Notes under the pieces: generated by a model
The model's input: only the letters and a program-made list of their open reading frames with translations
Databases searched by the model: none
What the model was told of the DNA's origin: nothing
DNA from: CAIUMH01 sp963758555
GTDB taxonomy: Bacteria > Actinomycetota > Acidimicrobiia > Acidimicrobiales > RAAP-2
DNA: 64,000 bases
Direction of reading: 5' to 3'
NCBI GenBank assembly: GCA_963758555.1
Contig: CAVWVW010000003.1
Span: 1,488,001 to 1,552,000, forward strand
Part shown: positions 41,808 to 51,569 of the stretch, in pieces
How the letters are laid out: each line of letters starts with the position of its first letter
How positions within the stretch are numbered: the first letter of the stretch is position 1
Translations under genes and position numbers: made by a program

Positions 41808-42548
41808 CTAGGACAGGACCGAGCCGAAGAACCGCTCGGAAGCCTGCCAGTGCCGCTCCGCGGCGGCCTCGTCGAAGCTGTCGTTGTCAGGGACGGCGAA
41901 GCCGTGGTGCGCTTGGTAGGTCTCGATCGTGTGGGTGACACCGGCGTGGGTGAGCGAGTCCTCGAGCAGCACCTTCTGCTCGTCGGTGAAGTAGGGATCC
42001 TCGATGGCTCCCGCGACGTAGACCACAGCGCTGATGTCTTGAGCCTTGTGATACGGGCTGTCGGGATCAGCGGGATTGGCGATGTTCCCACCGTGGAACG
42101 ACGCTGCCGCGGCGATCTGATCGCCCAGGTTCGCCGCCACCAGGAGCGACATGCGGCCACCCATGCAGTAGCCGGTGGTCCCCACGCCGCCCGGTGCGGT
42201 CTCGGGGAGCGAGCCAAGGTACGAGACGAAGGCTCGGGCATCACGCAAGATCAGGTCGGTGGTGTAGCCAGACATCAGCGCCATGATCCTGCCCATGGTC
42301 TCCTCTCTTGCTGCTGGCGAGCTGAAGTCGGGAGCCGGGTACGCGCCGCTTCGGTAGTAGAAGTCGGGCGCGAGGACGACGTAGCCAAGCGCCGACAGGC
42401 GTTCGGCCATCGTGCGCACCGTGTCTCGCATCCCACCGGCGTCGGCGAAGAGGAGCACCCCCGGCCACGGCCCGTCGCCGTCCGGAACGCAGAGCGCGGC
42501 CTCGCAGGTCCCGTCGTCGGTCTCGATCTCTACTGTGCGTCGGCTCAT
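41808..42548 (-). CDS. Dienelactone hydrolase family protein
   Basis: A 246-residue alpha/beta hydrolase: WPGVLLFADAGGMRDTVRTMAERL, YVVLAPDFYYRSG, GTTGYCMGGRMSL with the Cys nucleophile typical of dienelactone hydrolases, VYVAGAIEDPYF (Asp) and HHGFAVPDNDS (His). DLH cleaves dienelactone in chlorocatechol degradation, but most homologues act on other esters or lactones. ATG at 42548. No degradative genes are nearby, so substrate is unknown. Confidence 0.92.
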   Translation of the reverse strand: MSRRTVEIETDDGTCEAALCVPDGDGPWPGVLLFADAGGMRDTVRTMAERLSALGYVVLAPDFYYRSGAYPAPDFSSPAAREETMGRIMALMSGYTTDLILRDARAFVSYLGSLPETAPGGVGTTGYCMGGRMSLLVAANLGDQIAAAASFHGGNIANPADPDSPYHKAQDISAVVYVAGAIEDPYFTDEQKVLLEDSLTHAGVTHTIETYQAHHGFAVPDNDSFDEAAAERHWQASERFFGSVLS

Positions 42549-42634
42549 GGGGTCTCCGTTCCTCGAGGTCGCTCTCGGACCCTATCGGTGCCCTCGAGTT
42601 CGGTGGCGATCGTGGCGTCCCCCAAGACAGCACG

Positions 42635-43165
42635 TCAGAGCTGCTTGAGGATCGCCTTCCAATGAGATCGCCACGGCTCTCCGAGGTCTTCGGACTCCAA
42701 GCGCTCGTGCTGGACAGCGACGACGGACTTGCCTGGCGCCTTCAGCGAGATGTTGACCGCCACTCGCGACCCGTCCGCCAGCGTGCAGCGCCAGTAGCGC
42801 CACTTCTCGGTGCTGGAGGTCTCGGGCCCGCTCTCGACGGCCACGCCCGAGATCACCTGTGGGGAGCCAACCACCTCGATCCACCTCGCCAGCGAGTCAT
42901 CGAGCGAGCCCGGCAGCGTCCTGCTCGCCGAGACGGCAAAGGAGCCATCGCCGCGCTGGCCCCGGACCCTTCGGCCGAGGTGCTGCTCGTAGGCGATGGC
43001 CACCATCTGTCGCCACCACGGCTCAGCGCCGTAGGCGACGGCGAGCGCCACGATCTCCTGGTGACTCTTCTGCTCGGCGCCGGTGGACTCGAAGTAGGCG
43101 AGCCAGGCATCCCAGCTGTGCCCTGTCGCTGCCTCGATCGCCTCGGAGCTGATGACCGGATCCAC
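42635..43165 (-). CDS. SRPBCC-type protein with N-terminal helical domain
   Basis: A 176-residue protein. The first ~70 residues (ATGHSWDAWLAYFESTGAEQKSHQEIVALAVAYGAEPWWRQMVAIAYEQHLGRR) form a helical domain common in actinobacterial DUF4287-like proteins; the rest (SFAVSASRTLPGSLDDSLARWIE, WRYWRCTLADGSRVAVNISL, HERLESEDLGEPWRSHWKAILKQL) is a START-type fold. The start codon is GTG. It is next to the end of the PknG operon but separated by 73 bp, same strand. Function unknown. Confidence 0.75.
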   Translation of the reverse strand: MDPVISSEAIEAATGHSWDAWLAYFESTGAEQKSHQEIVALAVAYGAEPWWRQMVAIAYEQHLGRRVRGQRGDGSFAVSASRTLPGSLDDSLARWIEVVGSPQVISGVAVESGPETSSTEKWRYWRCTLADGSRVAVNISLKAPGKSVVAVQHERLESEDLGEPWRSHWKAILKQL

Positions 43166-43237
43166 CCCGTCACCCTATAAATCCCACGACCACATAGGCG
43201 CACTCACTTGCGACTCCCGTTCGCGTGTCTTGGGCAC

Positions 43238-44569
43238 TTATGTCAGAGGGGTCCAGCGCAGCTCTGGGTCTTGGAGCACGATCGCTCGGTCGAGCGTCGA
43301 GAGCTCCTCTGAAGGTTCGATCCCGAACGTGTCGATGAACAGCTCGCGCAACCGCTGGTAGGCCCTCAGGGCTTCGCCGTGCCGGCCTGAACGGTACAGC
43401 GCCAACATGAGCTGGCCCCAGCGGCGCTCCCGAAGCGGCTCCTCCTCGACCGCCGCCTGGAGGTCTGCCAGCACACCTTGGTGGTCGCCGAGCTGGAGCC
43501 GACCCTCGAAGCGATCCTCCTGGGCGCTGGCACGGATCTCGCGAAGCCGTGGCACCTCGGTGAGCCCAAGAGGGCCGTCGGCCAGCTCAGGGAGGGGCTC
43601 GCCGCGCCAGAGCTCGAGCGTGCGATCCAGCTCGGCCACGGCGGCCCCGGGGTGGCCGTTGCTCAGCATCTCGCGGGCCCTCACGCAGCGGCGTTCGAAG
43701 CGAAACACGTCAATGGCATCCCTCGGACCGACCAAGCGGTACCCCCCAGGTGTGGTCTCAATGGCGCTCTGCGGCAAGAGGTGTCGCAGGGCCGAGATGT
43801 AGCCCTGGAGGGCCTTGGACGCCGTGCGAGGAACCTCTTCGCCCCAGATGGCCCACTCAAGCTCGCCGACCGTGACGCTGGCGCCGATCCGCAGGGAGAG
43901 CAAGGCGAGGACGGCCCGCTCCTTCGGAGCCGTGGGCGACGCCGGCTCCCCGGCCACCACGCACTCGAGGGGGCCGAGGAGGGCGACGGCGAAGGCGTTT
44001 CGGCCCCTCGCCAGCGACCGGGTGTCCCGAGAGGGCACGTCGTCTTCCTGCTGCTCTGCTGGGAGGACGTCCTCGCGCTCGATCGTCATCGTGGTCCACG
44101 CCCCGACGTGCACCCTGTCGCCGTCGCGCAGGGGGATTCGCTGGTGCGCGGGAACCGGGTCAGGGTCGTCATTGAGGAAGGTGCCGTTGGTCGAATCCTC
44201 GTCGACGAGCGCCCAGTCGCCACCAGGTTGGCGCATCAGCACCACGTGGTGGTGCGACACACCGAGGTCCTCGAGTGATCCCGAGAGATCGACGTCGGGC
44301 TCGAAGGCCTTCGTCCTCCGACGCCGCCCGATGCTCACCTGGTCCCCGAGCAGCGCGATGCGCCTGCTCTGGGGCTGGTCGGGGAAGTCGAGACCCTCGG
44401 GCTCGACGCTGTCGAACCAGCTGCGATCTGCCCTGACCAACAAGCTCCAGCGCTCTTGCTCCCAGAGCGGGATGCTGTCGGCGGCGCCCAGCTGGAATCC
44501 GCAGTCCGGACAGCTCGTGGCGTCATCGACCAGCGCACCGCAGTTGGGGCAGCGCGCTCCCGTGCCCAC
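43238..44569 (-). CDS. FHA-BTAD transcriptional regulator with N-terminal zinc ribbon
   Basis: A 443-residue protein: zinc ribbon CPNCGALVDDATSCPDCG (7-24), FHA domain about 75-165 with VSIGRRR, LGVSHHHVVLMR and DSTNGTFLND (phospho-Thr binding), then a wHTH (ALLSLRIGASVTVGELEWAIWGE) and a BTAD domain to the end. This is the architecture of EmbR/SARP-like regulators whose FHA domain docks onto Ser/Thr kinases. It is the last gene of the seven-gene signalling operon. In mycobacteria PknG acts on GarA, a small FHA protein; this FHA protein has no ETTS-type N-terminal site. Being a PknG effector is inference. Confidence 0.9.
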   Translation of the reverse strand: MGTGARCPNCGALVDDATSCPDCGFQLGAADSIPLWEQERWSLLVRADRSWFDSVEPEGLDFPDQPQSRRIALLGDQVSIGRRRRTKAFEPDVDLSGSLEDLGVSHHHVVLMRQPGGDWALVDEDSTNGTFLNDDPDPVPAHQRIPLRDGDRVHVGAWTTMTIEREDVLPAEQQEDDVPSRDTRSLARGRNAFAVALLGPLECVVAGEPASPTAPKERAVLALLSLRIGASVTVGELEWAIWGEEVPRTASKALQGYISALRHLLPQSAIETTPGGYRLVGPRDAIDVFRFERRCVRAREMLSNGHPGAAVAELDRTLELWRGEPLPELADGPLGLTEVPRLREIRASAQEDRFEGRLQLGDHQGVLADLQAAVEEEPLRERRWGQLMLALYRSGRHGEALRAYQRLRELFIDTFGIEPSEELSTLDRAIVLQDPELRWTPLT

Positions 44570-44620
44570 GTCCTGCTCGGTGGGCAGGGCGACGGAACCG
44601 GTGACCTCAGCGTCGGCGAT

Positions 44621-45910
44621 TCATGGGCGTGATCGCACCGTTCTGACGGAGCGCGTCTCGATGATCATCACGTCCTTCTCGTCCACCGCCCCCTTGGATC
44701 GAACCAGACCCGTGGCGGCGTCCTCGATCTCGACCACTGCGGCCAGTCGGCTGAGGGCGTCGGTGTTGCCGTGCTCGCTGGCCAGCTTGACGGCTCGACC
44801 GAAGCAGGAGGTCGCCTCCTCCTCGTCACCCAGGCGATGGGCGTCGACGCCCTCTTGGATCGCCTCGGCCAGCTCGCCCTCCCCGAGAGCCTCGGCCACA
44901 CGGGGGTTGATCTTGGTCGAGCGCGCCACGTCGTCGGTCCACTCGACCGTCACTCGGGACTCGCCGACGACCTCGCCATCGACCACCAAGGAGAAGCGGC
45001 ACGCGCAGACCTCGTCCTCCACCTCTCCAGGCTCGAGCTTGACGCCGAGGTGGTAGTCCCGAGCCTCATCGCCCCACGCACCCAAGGGGTACTCGCGCGT
45101 CTGTCCGGCGTCGTCGACGTCGGTGCCGTTGAGATCGGTCAGGATCGGCTCGAGCTGCTTGAGCAGCGTCACCTCGGCTCCTCGAGGGGTCCAGATGCGA
45201 AGGGTGACGTTGGGGATCCGCTTCGCCAGGGCATCGCTGATCATCGACGCGAAGTCGTCGGCGAGCTCCGAGGGCTCCGCCACGATGTCGTAGCTGCCGA
45301 GGAGCCGGGAGCTGATCATCTTGAGCTCGGCCACGGTCCAGTCGGTGCCGACACCGCGGCAGTCACACTGGAAGCACCCTTCGGCGGCGTCGAGCGCTGC
45401 CACGAGGTCCTCGGGGTGCTCTGACTCGTTCTTCCCGTCCGTGAGCAAGATGGCGTGGCGGTGCCCCTCCTCGTCGGCGAAGATGTCGGTCGCCAGCCTC
45501 AGCCAGGTCCCCATGGCGGTGCCGCCGTCCACCGCGAGCTTGCGAAGTGCCTTGGTGGCGTCGCGCCGGGTGCGGGCCGAGGCCACGGCCAGGGGCGGAG
45601 ACGAGGGGAAGATCACCTTGGCCTGGTCCGAGCCGCTGATCACCCCGAAGCGAACGCCATCGGGCAGGCACTCGATGGCGGCGGCAGTCGCCACCTTCGC
45701 CTGGTGGAGCTTGGCGCCGAACATGGAGTTCGAGGTGTCCAAGATGATCAGCTCTGCGCGACCGTGGTCGCTGGCCTCCTCGGGCGCGGTGGCCCCGCTC
45801 GCGGGCCCAAAACCCGTGGCCGTGACCGTCAGCACCGCATGGATGGTGGCAGCCCCCTCGGGGAGGTACTCGTTGTAGAAGCACTCGACATGGAACTCTG
45901 GTGTCGTCAT
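44621..45910 (-). CDS. von Willebrand factor A domain protein
   Basis: A 429-residue protein. The vWA domain (~55-230) has an intact MIDAS: DTSNSMFG, the Thr of DGGTAMGTW and the Asp of LLTDGKNESEH. A beta-rich region follows and a C-terminal helical part with a repeat (AIQEGVDAHRLGDEEEATSCFGRAV). The N-terminal ~50 residues form an MG2-like strand segment. ATG at 45910 lies 1 bp after the PP2C stop. vWA proteins are frequent in stress or kinase-linked operons in actinobacteria and mediate metal-dependent protein contacts. Here it is probably a component of the PknG pathway. Confidence 0.85.
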   Translation of the reverse strand: MTTPEFHVECFYNEYLPEGAATIHAVLTVTATGFGPASGATAPEEASDHGRAELIILDTSNSMFGAKLHQAKVATAAAIECLPDGVRFGVISGSDQAKVIFPSSPPLAVASARTRRDATKALRKLAVDGGTAMGTWLRLATDIFADEEGHRHAILLTDGKNESEHPEDLVAALDAAEGCFQCDCRGVGTDWTVAELKMISSRLLGSYDIVAEPSELADDFASMISDALAKRIPNVTLRIWTPRGAEVTLLKQLEPILTDLNGTDVDDAGQTREYPLGAWGDEARDYHLGVKLEPGEVEDEVCACRFSLVVDGEVVGESRVTVEWTDDVARSTKINPRVAEALGEGELAEAIQEGVDAHRLGDEEEATSCFGRAVKLASEHGNTDALSRLAAVVEIEDAATGLVRSKGAVDEKDVMIIETRSVRTVRSRP

Positions 45911-45911
45911 C

Positions 45912-46886
45912 TCACTGCTCCTCGCTCGCCGATTCGTCGTCAACGCTGGCTGGGCCGACGGGAAGGATGGCGGCCGAGATGTTGTCCTGGCCCCCGGCTT
46001 CGATCGCAGCGTCGACGAGGTGGCGAGCGATGCCGATCGGCGTCCAGTCACTCGACGATTGGGCGAGCCGTGCCAGCTCAGGGGCTGTCTCGAAGTAGCC
46101 CCAGAGACCGTCGGTGCACAGCAGCAGCCACCCTGGTACGGGCACGTCGAAGATCGTGAACGCAGGCTCAATGGCCGCGGCGTCCCCTCCGATCCAGCGG
46201 GTGATGGTGTGCGCCTGCGGATGGGCGACCGCCGTGTCGTGAGGGACGCCTTGTGCGATCAGCTCCTCGGCCAAGGTGTCGTCCACGGTGAGCAGCTGCG
46301 CGTCGTCCCCCTCGGCCGGGAGCCAGTAGGCCCGCGAGTCGCCGACATGGATCACGGCAGCCTTGCCTGCTCCGACGATGCCAGCCACCAGCGTCGTCGA
46401 GGGTGACAGCACGCCCGTCTCCGTGGCGTCGAACGGCACGGCTGCGACGAGACGCCGCGCTTCGAGCAGGGCGCGAGTCACGTGGGCGCCGAGCTCCTCG
46501 GTCCCGGGGAACCCTCCAAGGTCCAGCAGTGGCTCAAGCTCGACGAGGACAGCCCGGGCCGCGGCCCCTGATGCCTCGTGGGCGCTCGTCGTCGAGGCCA
46601 CGCCGTCGCACACCACTGCAAGCGAGCGAGCCGGCGAACCGACCACCTCGATGGCGTCCTCGTTGCGGCTCCGGCGCAGCCCTCGGTCTGAGACTGCACC
46701 GACGCCCTCATCCTCAAGCTCGTGACGCTGCAGCTCGGGAGCGGTGGGCTGCTCCTCATCGAGAGGCCGGAGCTGAGCGCCACAGGCCTCGCAGAAGCGG
46801 TCCTGGATCTCGGTCGGGCTGCCGCAGCTGGCGCACCCTTCGACCCTCGGCCCCTCGAGGTCCCCGGACACCGAGGCGTGGCTCAC
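45912..46886 (-). CDS. PP2C-family serine/threonine phosphatase with N-terminal zinc ribbon
   Basis: A 324-residue protein. A zinc ribbon CASCGSPTEIQDRFCEACG (18-36) precedes the PP2C core: SDRGLRRSRNEDAIEVV, VCDGVASTTSAHEASGAAARA (metal Asp), VIHVGDSRAYWL, and GQDNISAAI near the end (metal Asp). Start ATG overlaps the PknG stop by 4 bp. A phosphatase within the PknG operon would reverse kinase action, which is unusual: mycobacterial PknG works with the general PstP. The substrate is inferred from operon context. Confidence 0.92.
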   Translation of the reverse strand: MSHASVSGDLEGPRVEGCASCGSPTEIQDRFCEACGAQLRPLDEEQPTAPELQRHELEDEGVGAVSDRGLRRSRNEDAIEVVGSPARSLAVVCDGVASTTSAHEASGAAARAVLVELEPLLDLGGFPGTEELGAHVTRALLEARRLVAAVPFDATETGVLSPSTTLVAGIVGAGKAAVIHVGDSRAYWLPAEGDDAQLLTVDDTLAEELIAQGVPHDTAVAHPQAHTITRWIGGDAAAIEPAFTIFDVPVPGWLLLCTDGLWGYFETAPELARLAQSSSDWTPIGIARHLVDAAIEAGGQDNISAAILPVGPASVDDESASEEQ

Positions 46887-49319
46887 GTCAGGCTCCTCGG
46901 TCGGATGCTGTTGGCCCGATCGACCAAGGAGCAGTGCTCCGCGGGGTCGCGGGCGAGCTCGGCCAGCGAGCGATAGGTGGCCTCGAGCGCCGCTCTCAGG
47001 TCGAGCTCGTTGAAGCCAGTGGGACCGAGGCTCGCGCTCGGCCCCGGGTCAAGGTCACCCTGGGTGAGGAGCTCAAGCGCTCGGTCGAGCACGTCGCGCT
47101 GCAGCGCGAGGCGCACGGAAGGTTGGAGGCCGGCCACGGCGACGGTGTCGGCGGCTGCTCGCAGGTCGTCCACCGCCGGGGGTGCGCCACCGACGAAGGC
47201 ACAGCGAAGCTCAGCAGCGGCGAGTGTGGCGTCCAGGAAGGCGCTCGAGCCCGCTGGCACCATCTCGAGCGCGCCGAGAGCGCCAGCCGCGGTCATCGAG
47301 CAGCACCCTGACCCGTGCCAGCCCGAAGCAGGCGCTGGCAAAGGTTCGATCCGTGCGAGCGACCAGCTCGTAGAGTCGGGCCGCTGCGCCGAGCTGTTGG
47401 ACGTCTGGTCCCGAACCCGACCCCGCAGACCGCTGCGCGTCGAGCTCGAGGGCCTGCGCGTAGGCGAGCTTCGGTGCGAGCTCGCCCGGCAGCTCTGCTG
47501 AGACCACGGAGAAGATCGATCCCGCGTCTTGGGGCCGCCCTGCCGCGAGCTGGAGGATCCCCCGCCACCACGCCGCACGCCAACCGGCCTCGGTGGCCTC
47601 GGGGCTGTCGAGCTCCCTGACGGCGGCGTCGAAGTTGCCCTCGTCGATTCGAGTCCTGGCCAGGTGGAAGAGCAGCTCGGGTGTGCGCGGCGCTGCCTCG
47701 AGGATGGATTCGACTTGATCGGGGTCGGCCGACGCTGCGGTGGCGAGGAAGCCTGCGGCAGCGTCAAAGGGATCCACGGTCGGCACGGGCAGCTCTCGCC
47801 ACAGCTGGTCGAGATCGCCGTAGCCGAGCTCGCCCGAGAAGTGATGGCTGAGCGCGGGCGACGGGCTCCCACCATCGGTGGCCACCACCTGGCGGAGCAC
47901 CCCCAAGAGCTGCTCGGCCATCTCCTCGGCGCTCTGGAAGCGCGCCGCCGGCTCCGCAGCGGTGGCCTTGAGCAGGAACTGGTGGAAGGACGGGTAGCGA
48001 TCGAACGCAGGCACGAGCCTGGCTGCGGGCAACGACGTGGCGAAGCGGTCCGGATCTTGGAACCCTGGCAGGTCGATGCTCAAGATGGCCAGGGTGCGCG
48101 CCACCGTGTACAGGTCAGAGCTGATGGAGGCTCCCTGAGAGGGAACCTCTGGTGCCTGGTAGCCGATGGTGCCAAAGAGGTCGCTGTGCTCGTCTGCCAC
48201 CGAGCGCACGCCACCGAGGTCGATCAGCTTGAGGCGCTCTTCGGACTGGATCACGTTGTCCGGCTTGAAGTCGCAGAAGAGCAGCCCGCGTCGGTGCAGG
48301 TAGCCGAATGCCGGGAGGATCTCGAGGATGAAGGAGATCGCCTGACCGACCGGGAGCGGTTCGCCCTGCACCTCACGATGGCTGTTGCGCACCTCGCGCA
48401 GCGAGTCACCCCCGACGTACTCCATGACGATGTAGCCGGCGTTGTCCTGCTGGACGAAGTTGTAGATCTTCACGATGTTGGGGTGCTCGACCTCAGCCAG
48501 GAACCGTCGCTCGGCGATGGCGGCGGACATCGCCGACGCATCCTGCGAGTCGAGGAGTCCCTTGAGCACCACCCAGCGATCCGAGACGTTCTTGTCTTGG
48601 GCCAGGTAGACCCACCCCAGTCCGCCGTGAGCGATGCACCCCGTCACGAGATACTGGCCAGCCACCAGCTCGTCGGGATGGAGCTTCGGCGTGAAGGAGT
48701 ACGCAGCTCCGCAGTGGGTGCAGAACCCTTCGGTGAGACCTGCGACCCCGGCCCGGCTCTGGCCCACCAGCTCATCGCACCGGGCGCAGATCCGCTTGCG
48801 CTCGGGTACCTGGGGGTCGACGAGCACCACCGAGCGAGGGTCGCGAGGCACCACCGGAGGGATCTCGACGAGTCCGGCGCCCAGATGCCCAGCACCTGAG
48901 CCCGTGCCGAGACCGGTCGATGCCGGCGCAGCACCGCTCGCGCTCGTGCGGCTTGGGTCGACGACCGCAGTTCCCCGCGAGGCGACCTGACGGCTCGAGG
49001 TTGCTTGGTCGGCGCGACTCGACGACGCTGCTCGCTGCGACGAGCTCGTAGCGGCGAGCCCGCATCGGTCGCAGTAGCCCTCCACGATCCGACCGTCGCA
49101 TCCCTCCCTGCGGCACGCACCTGCCACCGTGGGCGCTGCCTGAGGGCCCGGTGGGGGCGGCACAGCGTTGCCTGGCGTCGCTGGCTTGGCCGGCGTCGCT
49201 GGCTTGCCTGGCGTCGCTGCCTTGGCAGCCGTCGCGCTCGAGCGGTCCTTGTGACCGCACTGGTCGCAGAAGCCGTCCACGATCCGACCGTCGCATCCCT
49301 CCCGTGCACAAGAGCTCAT
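46883..49319 (-). pseudogene. pknG: PknG-like serine/threonine kinase, frameshifted in the C-terminal TPR region
   Basis: About 810 residues in two frames. N-terminal: two CxxxGCDGRIV-type zinc ribbons (4-23, 69-88) separated by a Pro/Ala/Thr linker, then a rubredoxin-like unit (CARC ... FCTHCGAAYSF, ~190-215) as in mycobacterial PknG. The kinase core has GGLGWVYLAQD, VVLKGLL, FCDFKPDNV (catalytic loop) and LIDLGGVR (DLG for DFG). A TPR domain ends the protein. Near 47284-47296 one extra base moves the frame from VLLDDR into AGALGALEMVPAG. The kinase itself is intact; only the last ~140 residues are frame-shifted. Error or truncation cannot be resolved. Operon position after GlnH and GlnX supports pknG. 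Confidence 0.9.
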
Positions 49320-50545
49320 CGCTCATCCCCCGCTCTCTTCTCCGACGATGGACGAACCCGAAGCGTGGCCTGAAGCTGCTCGACGAGGTCTCGGGCGCCG
49401 AGCACGTCGCAGGGCGCGCTGTAGAGGGCCTCTTGCGCTTCACGGTGGAGCGCTCGGACCTCTGGGTCTTCGATCCGACCGATCGCCTGCGCCTTCGCCC
49501 AGAGAGCCTCGAGCAGGCCGCGGAGCTCATCGCGCGCCTCGAGGCCCCACGCCTGCGCGCTGCCCAGCGCTCCGAGCGTGGTGCGCAGCGCCGCCGTCCG
49601 TTCAGTCATCCTCTGTGCCAGCCGCGTGGCTTCCTCAGGCGCCGCGGTGATCTGGAGACCAAGTGAGCCAAGCTGCTGCTCGAGCTCGTCGAGCTCGTGC
49701 TCGGCGTGGGCGATCTGCTCGAGCACCTCGTCGCTCCGAGCCACCCGAGCAGTGTCGCTCCCCGCTGCGGCCTGCACGGTGGCGAGCATCGCGTGGCAGT
49801 CGCGCAGCGACGAGGCCAACATCGCAGCCTCCTCGTCAAGGTGCTGTTCGGCCACCATCGCTGCCTCGACCGACGACCGCAGCCGCGCCAGCTGCTCGCC
49901 AGCCTCGTCAAGGCGTGCAGGACTCGTGGCCAGCGGGTCATCGCGCGCGTCACGCTCGAGCTGCTCGAGCTCGTGGCGCAGCGGCGTCAGCTCGTTCGGT
50001 CGACGCCGTCCGCTCTGCTCGAAGAAGCTCACGAGCTCGCCGGCCGTGGCGGCGAGGGCTTCAGCCCGCGGTGCCGTCTCCATCCAGGCGGTGTTGCAGA
50101 GCGCCACGATCCGGAGGACCTCCTGATACTCCGCGGACATGCCCTCGAGGACCTCGCTCAAGGGGATCGTGGCACCCGAACCGCCAGCGCTGGTGAGCTG
50201 AGGCGCGGTTGCCTCGCCATCGAACGGCGTGAGCGCGACCGGGGCGGCGTCGAGCAGCGAGGCGAGCTGGTCAGCCTTCGACCTCGACAGGTACGAGCGG
50301 CTCCCCCGGAGGACGACGAGGGCTTCGAAGGCGTCATCGAGCGCGAGCAGCCCTTCCCAGAGGTGCTTGTACCGAGCGACCGTCTCGTCCCGGAGGACCG
50401 CGGAGCGCCCTCGAAGGGTGGTCGAGCTCGTCAGCATCTGGAGGGTGACGTCGGCATCGAGCGCGGCGAGGTTCGCTCGCACCGTGGCGAGCGTGGCGCG
50501 AAGCTCACCGAGTCGTCGGTCGATCAGGACGACGGGGGCCAGCAT
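49316..50545 (-). CDS. Helical/coiled-coil protein in the PknG operon
   Basis: A 409-residue soluble protein rich in Ala, Leu, Glu and Arg, with almost no predicted strand: LRATLATVRANLAALDADVT, the central LTPLRHELEQLERDARDD, and LARLRSSVEAAMVAEQHLDEE are coiled-coil-like. No catalytic motif or family is recognised. It overlaps the glnH stop by one base (TGATG) and its own stop overlaps the pknG start (ATGA), so it is firmly in the operon. It is not in mycobacterial pknG loci. A scaffold linking the sensor to the kinase is plausible inference. Confidence 0.75.
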   Translation of the reverse strand: MLAPVVLIDRRLGELRATLATVRANLAALDADVTLQMLTSSTTLRGRSAVLRDETVARYKHLWEGLLALDDAFEALVVLRGSRSYLSRSKADQLASLLDAAPVALTPFDGEATAPQLTSAGGSGATIPLSEVLEGMSAEYQEVLRIVALCNTAWMETAPRAEALAATAGELVSFFEQSGRRRPNELTPLRHELEQLERDARDDPLATSPARLDEAGEQLARLRSSVEAAMVAEQHLDEEAAMLASSLRDCHAMLATVQAAAGSDTARVARSDEVLEQIAHAEHELDELEQQLGSLGLQITAAPEEATRLAQRMTERTAALRTTLGALGSAQAWGLEARDELRGLLEALWAKAQAIGRIEDPEVRALHREAQEALYSAPCDVLGARDLVEQLQATLRVRPSSEKRAGDER

Positions 50546-51564
50546 CAGGTGCCTGCTCGGTAGGTGGCAGGCGGTGGCGCGGGCGTGGTCCCACCCGTGT
50601 ACGGCAACAGCCAGTGGTTGTAGATCGACGCCCAGGTGCCGTCGCTCCGCTCTTGGGCCAAGACGCCGTTCACGAAGGAGGTGAAGTCGGGGTGAGCCTT
50701 GCTGATGGCCATGCCGTAGGGCTCTTCTGAGAAGGCAGGCCCCAGGATCTTGGTGTTGGGATCTTGCGCCTTGAGACCCTGGAGGATCACGTTGTCAGTG
50801 CTGATCGCGTCGACCTCTCCTTCCTGGAGCATGACCAGGCAGTCGGTGTCGCCGGGAACGGCCCAGATCTGAGGGGCAGGCTTCAGGTGCAGCCCCGCCA
50901 GCTGGTTCAAGGACGTGGAGCCGGCGGCCGCACAGACACGCTTGCCAGCCAAGTCGGCGGGGCCCGTGATCGATGAGTTCGCTGGGACAAGGATCTCCTG
51001 GCCGGCATCGAAGTAGACCGAGGAGAAGTCCACCTGCTGATCCCGCTCACAGGTGATGGTCATCGTCTCGGCCACGATGTCGACCTCCCCCGAGGCGACC
51101 GCTTTCGCCCGGTCCGCGGTGGGGATCACCTTGAAGCGGATGTGGTCAGGAGAGCCGAAGATGGCCTGGCTGATCTGTTGCAGCATGTCGATGTCGAACC
51201 CGCTGTAGTCGCCGGTCGCCGGGTCTCGGTAGCCCCAGAGGTACGTGTTCTGGTCGACGCCGGCGGTGAAGTAGCCCTGGGCTTGGAGCTTGGCCATGAA
51301 GCTGCCCGATGGCATCGCGCCCGGGGAGGGCTGCACAGCCGGAGGGGCGATGCTCGCGGTCGGATCTCCACACGAGTTGTCGGTGCCTGACGAAGGAGCG
51401 GGGTGGACGATCTGGGCCCCCGCGGGCTTGACCGACGCGGCGAGGACAGCCCGGCTCGATGCCGTGGTCGACGTGCCGCACGCCGCCAAGAGTGCGGCTG
51501 CGAGGCACACGGCCCACACGGCTCGAGGCGCTGGCCTTGAGCGGAGGTGACGGACGAGCGGCAC
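50545..51564 (-). CDS. glnH: GlnH-like amino-acid-binding lipoprotein
   Basis: About 339 residues. A signal peptide with lipobox (LAAALLAACG) is followed by a Ser/Ala linker and a periplasmic-binding-protein type 2 domain: GYFTAGVDQNTYLWGYRD, FDIDMLQQISQAIFG, PTADRAKAVASGEVDIVAETMTITCERDQQVDFSSVYFDAGQEILV. These resemble mycobacterial GlnH, which binds Asp/Glu and signals through GlnX to PknG rather than serving transport. GTG at 51564 is used because it removes overlap with glnX; a GTG at 51597 is possible. No ABC transporter is near, supporting a sensory role. Confidence 0.88.
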   Translation of the reverse strand: MPLVRHLRSRPAPRAVWAVCLAAALLAACGTSTTASSRAVLAASVKPAGAQIVHPAPSSGTDNSCGDPTASIAPPAVQPSPGAMPSGSFMAKLQAQGYFTAGVDQNTYLWGYRDPATGDYSGFDIDMLQQISQAIFGSPDHIRFKVIPTADRAKAVASGEVDIVAETMTITCERDQQVDFSSVYFDAGQEILVPANSSITGPADLAGKRVCAAAGSTSLNQLAGLHLKPAPQIWAVPGDTDCLVMLQEGEVDAISTDNVILQGLKAQDPNTKILGPAFSEEPYGMAISKAHPDFTSFVNGVLAQERSDGTWASIYNHWLLPYTGGTTPAPPPATYRAGT

Positions 51565-51569
51565 CTTGC

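Noticed and set aside
47529..48899. 456-codon plus-strand open frame
   Set aside because: Antisense to the PknG kinase, whose motifs are unambiguous.
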